Made by a program: the position numbers and the translations under genes. A stretch of DNA of 25,395 nucleotides from Chloromonas sp. AAM2 (taxonomy: Eukaryota > Chlorophyta > Chlorophyceae > Chlamydomonadales > Chlamydomonadaceae). The stretch is taken from positions 1-25,395 of the forward strand of contig QAXH01005523.1 of the NCBI GenBank assembly GCA_004335635.1. The letters run 5' to 3'. The notes beneath the pieces are model-generated. The model saw nothing but the letters and a program-made list of their open reading frames with translations, ran no database searches and had not been told where the DNA came from. This document shows, piece after piece, positions 19,046 to 25,395 of this stretch (the stretch's first letter is position 1; each line of letters begins with the position of its first letter).

Positions 19046-22000
19046 ATGCCTAGCGTCAATCTCAGCGCGTGCCAAGGCTCTGCTTCAGCTCAATGCAGTG
19101 GAACGGGAGGCCTGCTCAGTCAAAGGAGACACATCACCCATGCAACCAGTCAACTAGCCCAATTCGTCCATAAACGCTCAGCCTCGGCTGTCGTAGCTAG
19201 AGCCAGTGCAGATGACAGCACGTGCAGTTCAAGCGATAGTTCTGCTTCCAGGGGTGCAAGATTCAGCAGGCGTGTGGCACTGGGAATGACAGCCGGACTA
19301 CCTCTCACACTTGCAGCCCAGGTGTGTGGGTGAGGGTTTATGGTATGCGTGAGGGTGGATATCGATTGAGAACAGCTCGCACAAGTGGGTAAGCTATGTG
19401 CTAGTGTGGGTGTGGGCGAATGACTTTTGTCGAATCTGCTACTTCCCCACAGCCCCTGATGTGTGCTGAGCATGTGCGTGCGTGTATTGCATGTGAGGGT
19501 GGTTATGTGTGGGTGGGTGAGGGTGCGTGGTAGTAGCAGGCAACGAGGGCAAGGGGAGGTTGGTTTGTGTTTGGTGTGGAAGGCAATGCGTGCTATGTGC
19601 AAGTCTGGGTGTGCCTGGCTTATTGAGCCTCGTAGATAAGCCTCGGAGCCCGTGCTGTATGGCTTGAAGAGTGGAGGGCGAGGTTTGCTGGTCGATGTAT
19701 CTGGGGGGAAATGGAGGAATGGGGCGAAATGGAGGGCGCGGGCGAGGTTTGCTGGTTAGTGTGTGGGTCCAGCAGCACAGCGCAGGAAGCACTGGCCAGA
19801 GTGACTGTGAGAGAGAGGGAGGTGGGTGAGTCCAGGGGGCTTGCAAGAAAAGAGCGGAGTGAGGTCTGAGTGAGGTGCTTAGTTACTTGGCGTCCTTATT
19901 TAGGAAGTTACTGCTCTGCACGAGGTTGGTTATGGAAAATAGGTCCTGTTTATGGAATTAGGTCCTGTTTAGTGTGATTTTGTATCTGCTATTGATCGCA
20001 GGCGTATGGTGCTCCTCTCTTGTCAGAAGCCCCGGCCCCTTCGCCCACAGTCCTCACCAAGCAAGAGCCCAAGCTGGGGTTTGTCGACCGCGTAACTGAG
20101 TTCACACTTGGAAACGGACTGCACTTTATCGTTTTGCCACGTTCCACGGCGCCTGTGGTCAGCGCTCACATTCTCACAAATGTCGGCGCATTTCAGGAAC
20201 AGGAGGGCGAAACAGGTGCGTCATCACATGGGTCGTCACATGGGTGGAACATGCAGGGTATGTTTAAGCTACGTTACTTTTCAGTTGCAATCGGTTTCTG
20301 GTTGGATTATGTACACAACTGCGATGTGTGTGCTTGGGCCATGAGGGCGACTGGAACGTGCATGGGTGGGTTGTGTTGCAGCTGCCTTACTTGTACAAAG
20401 GTGTGATGTACAGGTGTGCTGTTAGGTGACGTGGGTAAGTAGGGCATGCGGAATAAGATTGTGTTGCAGCTGCAGGTGGAATATTCTCATTCCAATGTTG
20501 TGCGCTGGTTCTGCCTGTGGGTACCGTTCGGTACACAGCATATCAAGTTCGTGAGAGTCTTGTTCCACCAACTTTCTGATTGTGTTATCATTATGGTGGG
20601 TCTGGAATGTGTGTCATGCAGGCCTGGCGCACCTCCTTGAGCACATGGCCTTCAAAGGCACCAGGAGGGTGGGCGCCAAGGACTGGGCAACAGAGGCACC
20701 CCTGCTTGACGCAATGGATGAAGGTGAGGAAACGGGTTAGAAACGTGCATGGCCATGAGAAACGGTTTGTCATGTGCAGGAACAGGCAAAATGGAGGGTG
20801 GGAGCAAAAACTGGGCCAGGGAAGCACCCCTGTGTGGGGCCATGTGAAGCGCTCTGGTCACGAGCATGTTCAGGACCATGCCAACCGGTGCAGTCATGGT
20901 ACACATGAACCAGGTGTAGTCGAGTGCATGACCATGCAAAACGGTTGCATGACATTTTCACAATGCGGCGCTCAAGCAAATCATCACACACAATTGTATG
21001 GCGTGGCACTCGTCTCACTGAGCTTGTCACACTTTTGTCGTTGCAGTTTTCTATGAGATGCGTGACCTGAAGCGGGCCATGGACGGGCCTGAGACCTCCA
21101 CTCGCATAGCGCAGCTCGGTGACAAGCTAAAACAGCTGCAGGTAGGGAGAGTGAGGCAGGAGAGTGGGATAGGAGAATGAGACAGGAGAAATCAGAAGTG
21201 AGTGAGAGAGTGTGAATGTGCGGATGGTTGTCAAAGCTGGGACAACTCTGTGCAATCAAGCTCGTGTGAAAACTTGGATTTTTGGTTCTCACCAAGTCAA
21301 ATGTCGGGACATGGTGCAACACATTATTGGGAAGAAAAAAGGAAAAAAAAGCAATTAATATAATATAATAATAAAAATAAATGAAAAAAGCAAACCGAAC
21401 AGCTGCCATGTTCCTTGAGATGACGTCAATAAGCGACTGACACCGCGTCATGTGATTATTTCCCTGTCACGTGATCATTTCCTTGCCACGTGATTATTTC
21501 CCTGCCACACGCCTCATCAGGATGACGCCAGTAAGTTGGTTATACCTAACGCCTACGGCGCCACCCTCTCTAGAGCCGGGGGCGTGGGACTCAACGCCAC
21601 CACCAGCCACGACGACACGCGGTACTTCGTGTCGCTGCCCAGCAACAAGCTGGAGCTCTGGTTCGCGCTAGAGGCGGAGAGGTTCAGGTGGGCGTTTGGT
21701 TGTGTCTTGGGAGGGAGTGGGGGAGGGGCGGCCAAACGGACCAGATTCACATGTGGCTGTCTTTGGGAATTTGAGGCGAAGGGTTGCGTTTGAGGGGATT
21801 GAGGGGTGAGCGAATGTTTGGCGATTGAACGGCGGGGAAGGCAAGGAGATTTCGGTGTGGGTGGGGATTTCCGATTGACATTTCCGCCAGGCGGGGAAGG
21901 GGCATGGAGGGCGCACGGATTACATTCAGGTGGTGAAGGCAAGAGAGGTATTGAGTCAAGCCCTTCTGAGAAATTTAGTTGTGTGTCTGGGGATTGAAAG

Positions 22001-25000
22001 GGGAGGGTGGGGATCGCTCGGAGGAGATTCAGGTTGGGCGTGAAACAGGGTGGGAATATCCATCAGGAGGGGGAGGGGCATGGAGGGCGCACGGATTACA
22101 TTCAGGTGGTGAAGGCAAGAGAGGTATTGAGTCAGTCCCTTCTGAGGCTTGGGCAGAGGGATTTAGTTGAGTGTATGGGGATTGCAGGGGGGAGGGGGTC
22201 GCACGGAGAAGATTCAGGTTGTAAACGCAAGTGCGACTCAGGGGTGATCTTCCCTCAGAACACTTGCAAGAAGTTGAGATTCATGGTGTTTGTTGTGCCC
22301 AAATAGCAATCATGCGAGTCTATTGAGACGGCCCCGATCAGTCGCCTGCCGTGCTCTCTGCTCTCACTCTTGCCACTCTCAGGGCGCCCGTTTTCCGTGA
22401 GCTTTACAGTGAGAAGCGCGTGATCGAGGAGGAGCGGCGCATGAGGGTGGACGACGCACCCCTGGGCAGGTAGGGAGGGGCATGAGGATATACTAGCCGG
22501 GTCAGATTGCATGGAAGTGTTTCAGATGCTTGTTTGAGCTGATGTGTTGCAAGGATGGCATAGTTAGGAGAGAGTGTGCGGTTGTCAGTAAAGGGTGCTA
22601 TTCGTGGCTTGTTATTTCTGGCAATGTAGCGGCTTTCCATGAGGACAAACAGGTTCGTGGCTTGCGTGGTAATTGGGCTGTAACCTGTGCACGTTGTAAG
22701 CATGCATAAGCTGCGAGAAGCATGAGTCCAGCAGTCAAGCTACTTCTTATCAACCATTGATTCATTTCCGTTGGACTCAACGCCACGGAAGAAGACAAGG
22801 AACAAATCAAGTCCAATCTTCATCTGGAAAGATTGGGAAATCCTACCCATTCTGCCTTTGGTTAACCATCCCAAGTGTTAACTCATGCCTTGCGGCTTCT
22901 GAGATCCGCAAAAGCACGTTGCACATATCTGTTCATCAGTGAGGCTTCCACGGGAAATGAGTGGAACGGGCACCGCCCTGACCTACCATGAGCAATATCG
23001 TTCTGTTGGATCTGGATGTGTGTTCCCTCTTCCCAGGTTCCAGCAGGAGTTTGCCTCCCGGTCGCTGACCAACAACTACCGCCGGCCCGTCATCGGGTAC
23101 GAACAGGACTTCGACAGGCTGGGGAGAAGAGAGGTGGGCTCATATATACCAAATGTGATCAATTCAAGTTCGCAAATCCCAAACGATCGTTACAAAGTTC
23201 AAATGAGAAGATGGTATGGCCAGGTCAGGGTGGCACAGCCCGTGCCCATTGACGACTTTCCCAGTTCATTTAATCTCTCTGCCTTGAGTGATGAGTTGCA
23301 TTTAAAAAATAGTTGCATTTCTTTCCCGTTTTCGAACGTTTTTTTACGAAGTTCAAATGAGAACGGTACGGCCAGGTCGAGGTGGCACAGCCCGTGCCCA
23401 TTGACGACTTTCCCGGACTGAATCAAGATTGCATCCGTCAAGTCTGGACAAAGTACTTCTCTGAGCGATGAGTTGCATTCCACGGGACTCAAGGGGCTTC
23501 AAGAGTAGTATATACTTGATTTCAACAGAATGATTTGAACACAATGATATGAACACATTACACCTGGGAAGTGGCCTGGACAGGCAATGCGTGAGTGTGA
23601 GAGAGGCACAAGGTCCCTTCTGTTGCCCAGGGTGGGTCAGCACAGCATCCAGCCACGCTGCACGGCTTGCTAGCGTTCATGCTTGGTGCATGTCGGGGCC
23701 CCTTGTTGTCATGGTCACGTGTGTGTCGGTTATCATGGTGCATGTCGGTTATCATGGTCACGTGTGTGTCGGTTATCATGGTCACGTGTGTGTCGGTTGT
23801 CATAGTGCATGTCGGTTATCATGGGCACGCGTGTGTGTCAGTTTCGCATGATCTCGCCACGTTTTCAGGTTGCCAACTTCTTCGCCCGGCACTACGGTCC
23901 CAGCAGCCTGACCATAGCCATAGTGGGGGATGTAACACCCGAACAGGTGCGTGCAGGAGCACAGTTTGACGAATTGGGTGTAGGGCTTGGGCTGTGAGAA
24001 TCAGGCTGTGACAGTCAGGGTGCAGAAAACCCCATGTTGCGGTTTGGGTCACATTCAAAGCCTGGGTTAGGGTTGGGCATAACTTTGATGGTGGCTCACG
24101 AGGCGAAGTCAAGGCACACAGCCTATTGGATGGCTCGTGATAGCATCCCATCTAAGGCTGATGACATGCAGGAAGTGGAGTGTGAGCTATTGACTGATTG
24201 GGATTGGAGTATGAGCTGTTGATTGATTGAGATGGGACATACTTATATATACTTATGGATATGGCTATGGATTGATTGAAATCGGACATACTTTATTGTG
24301 GCTTTACTGCAACAAGGAGTCCGTCGTGCTTTTGGCAGTCGTGAGTTTCAATTTCCGATCGATTCTGATTCCTGACTTTCTTCCCCATGCAGGTCGAGCG
24401 TCTGGCTGTGCGCTACTGGGGTGGCTGGGTGGGATCAAATCGCCCCCCCTTCCCCACCCCCTCCTCCCCCCAGGCTCCAGACCTTTTCTATCCTGACATG
24501 GTAGCGTCCACCAGCAGCAGCACTACTGGGAATTTGCCTGCAGGGAGGTTGGCGGCCTGGCGGAGTGGCAGGTGTGTGGGTGTGTGATGGTGTGATGAGG
24601 TGTGTGGGTGTGTGATGAGGTGTGTGGGTGTGTGATGAGGTGTGGCTGCAGGTAAAGGGCATGCCTCATCCCTTCAATCCTGACACGTCCTAAACCCAAC
24701 CTGATACAGCCCCTTGCTGGCTTTATTCCGCCCGCGTCTGCACCAACCTCGGCATCCTCTATAGGCCGCCTCCCCCCCCCTGCCTGGCGTTGTGTTTTGA
24801 CGGTGTGATTTTAAGATTGTTTGTGATTTTGCACGTAGTAGGTTCAACCCTCGACACTTGCTTTCCTAAACTCCTGTTGCATGCAGTCGCCTGGCCGCCA
24901 CTGCACCCACACCCTTAGGCAGCGGCACAACCACCTCCCCCTCCCCCACTAGCAGCACCAGCTCAAGTATAACCAGTGGCAGCAGCAGTGACAGTAACAG

Positions 25001-25148
25001 TAGCAATATGAGGAGTGGCAGTACGTGCAGTAACGGCGTTACACAGTCAGGTGGTCTATGTTATTCGGACAGTTCTGTGGGGGGTCCGCTAGTCATGTTG
25101 GGCTTTCCCCGGCCAGCCATGACAAGTGCTGATGGAACCGCTATTCAG
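19046..25148 (+). CDS. M16 (insulinase-like) zinc peptidase, probable plastid targeting, 3' truncated
   Basis: Exons are 19046-19321, 20002-20215, 20622-20723, 21047-21141, 21521-21687, 22383-22469, 23037-23133, 23869-23946, 24393-24428, 24474-24571 and 24887-25148. All splices are GT..AG and keep one frame for 504 residues; the gene continues past the window. Residues 1-80 are Ser/Ala/Arg rich without acids at the start, like a plastid transit peptide. RFSRRVALGMTAGLPLTLAA (about 73-92) then resembles a twin-arginine signal. The inverted zinc motif is HLLEH (167-171), with the third ligand Glu in RVIEEERRMR (about 301). Other family marks are GVGLNATTSHDDTRYFVSLP, NNYRRPVIGYEQDF and SLTIAIVGDVTPEQV. 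The sequence matches the bacterial/cyanobacterial M16 type rather than mitochondrial MPP. A Ser/Thr/Gly-rich insertion (24474 to about 25080) precedes GFPRPAMTSADG, the start of the second half. Confidence 0.92.
19931..19971 (+). repeat. Short direct repeat, two copies
   Basis: TATGGAAAATAGGTCCTGTT and TATGGAATTAGGTCCTGTTT are adjacent in the first intron (19322-20001) of the M16 gene, just upstream of the acceptor. Confidence 0.85.
21448..21512 (+). repeat. Three-copy 20-nt repeat containing CACGTGA-type sites
   Basis: Three units of the form GTCA(C/T)GTGAT(T/C)ATTTCC lie just before the acceptor of M16 exon 21521-21687. Two copies contain CACGTGA and one CATGTGA. The units supply the pyrimidine tract and possibly branch-point sequences. 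Confidence 0.85.
21895..22215 (+). repeat. Tandem duplication of about 176 bp in M16 intron
   Basis: A block with GGGCATGGAGGGCGCACGG, then ATTACATTCAGGTGGTGAAG, is repeated at an offset of about 176 nt (from about 21900 and 22076). A third, decayed partial copy (GTCGCACGGAGAAGATTCAGG-like) appears near 22197. It lies in intron 21688-22382 and shows G-rich, purine-biased sequence on the plus strand. Confidence 0.85.
23190..23415 (+). repeat. Duplicated block of about 154-nt offset in M16 intron
   Basis: AAGTTCAAATGAGAA, then GGCACAGCCCGTGCCCATTG and ACGACTTTCCC, occur twice (from about 23195 and 23349) in intron 23134-23868. The copies differ at several positions, so the duplication is not very recent. 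GATGAGTTGCATT also occurs twice (about 23290 and 23468). Confidence 0.85.
23708..23838 (+). repeat. Minisatellite with CACGTGTGTGTCGG and ATCATGG units
   Basis: Roughly six units combine CACGTGTGTGTCGGTTATCA with shorter GTGCATGTCGGTTATCATGG variants, ending about 30 nt before the acceptor of M16 exon 23869-23946. Confidence 0.85.
24565..24645 (+). repeat. 20-nt GT-rich minisatellite
   Basis: GTGTGTGGGTGTGTGATGAG repeats about three to four times, starting in or at the donor after exon 24474-24571. The GTGTGTGG of the first unit serves as the proposed 5' splice site. Confidence 0.85.
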
Positions 25149-25149
25149 G

Positions 25150-25260
25150 TAGGTGACACGTGCATTGCATGTGACCTAAGGCCAGCATGTGGACGCATGT
25201 GGCATTCGCATGATTGACGCATGTGGTAGGTGACACGTGCACTGCATTGCATGTAATCAC
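25150..25260 (+). repeat. Two-copy GTAGGTGACACGTGCA repeat
   Basis: GTAGGTGACACGTGCA(T/C)TGCAT occurs at about 25149 and again at about 25225, with GCATGTGG elements between. The first copy starts exactly at the donor of M16 exon 24887-25148, so the second is a duplicated donor-like sequence. Confidence 0.8.
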
Positions 25261-25333
25261 CATGCATGTGGCATGAGATAAATGGTGTGATCAGCCAGTG
25301 CAATGTATGATCATCCCCGTCTTCATGCTGCTG

Positions 25334-25395
25334 CATGTGGGGGGTGTTGTCAGTCAGCATGTGGGGGGTGTTGTCAGTCAGCATGTGGGGGGTGT
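25334..25395 (+). repeat. 24-nt tandem repeat cut by window end
   Basis: GCATGTGGGGGGTGTTGTCA plus GTCA repeats at least 2.5 times up to the last base. The full length of the array is unknown. Confidence 0.9.

Noticed and set aside
19150..19846. Minus-strand Thr/His/Pro-rich frames
   Set aside because: They are the complement of the G/T-rich first intron and first exon of the M16 gene; no motif and no splice support.
22771..22786. GGACTCAACGCCAC in intron 22470-23036, identical to part of M16 exon 21521-21687
   Set aside because: Only about 14 nt match and flanks differ; chance or too short to call a duplicated exon.

Overview
This looks like nuclear DNA of a eukaryote, most likely a chlorophyte green alga of the Chlamydomonadales type. 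Four genes are split into many short exons with GT..AG introns. Introns are about 75-1,000 nt and full of microsatellites and minisatellites. One predicted protein carries a plastid transit-like leader. A TGTAA motif, the green-algal polyadenylation signal, follows gene 1. Dunaliella or Haematococcus would fit, but the genus cannot be read from the window. One assembly gap (N run, 11839-12069) lies inside an intron. Exons below were built by hand from splice sites, reading phase and protein similarity recalled from memory; nothing was searched.

Layout. (1) 2-7538, + strand: the 3' part of a large alpha-helical coiled-coil protein with RPx(S/T)A-rich ends, function unknown. (2) About 8357-15800, + strand: a meiotic HORMA-domain protein of the Hop1/ASY1/HORMAD family. 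It has the HORMA core, a central winged-helix-like region and a C-terminal closure-motif-like tail; only its first exon(s) are uncertain. (3) 16776-16968, - strand: a convincing 3'-terminal coding exon of an unrecognised small protein. (4) 17349-18603, - strand: a complete four-exon gene for a small RNase P/MRP subunit of the Rpp14/Pop5 family. (5) 19046 to beyond the right edge, + strand: an M16 zinc peptidase with a transit peptide and a Tat-like segment, interrupted by a Ser/Thr/Gly-rich insertion and cut by the window end.

Genes 4 and 5 are divergent and share about 440 bp of upstream DNA. The genes do not form a pathway; this is ordinary eukaryotic gene order. The most informative items are the preserved meiotic axis protein, a short sequence found in introns of two genes just upstream of different simple-repeat tails, the bipartite leader of the M16 peptidase, and the run of symmetric phase-0 exons in the coiled-coil gene.
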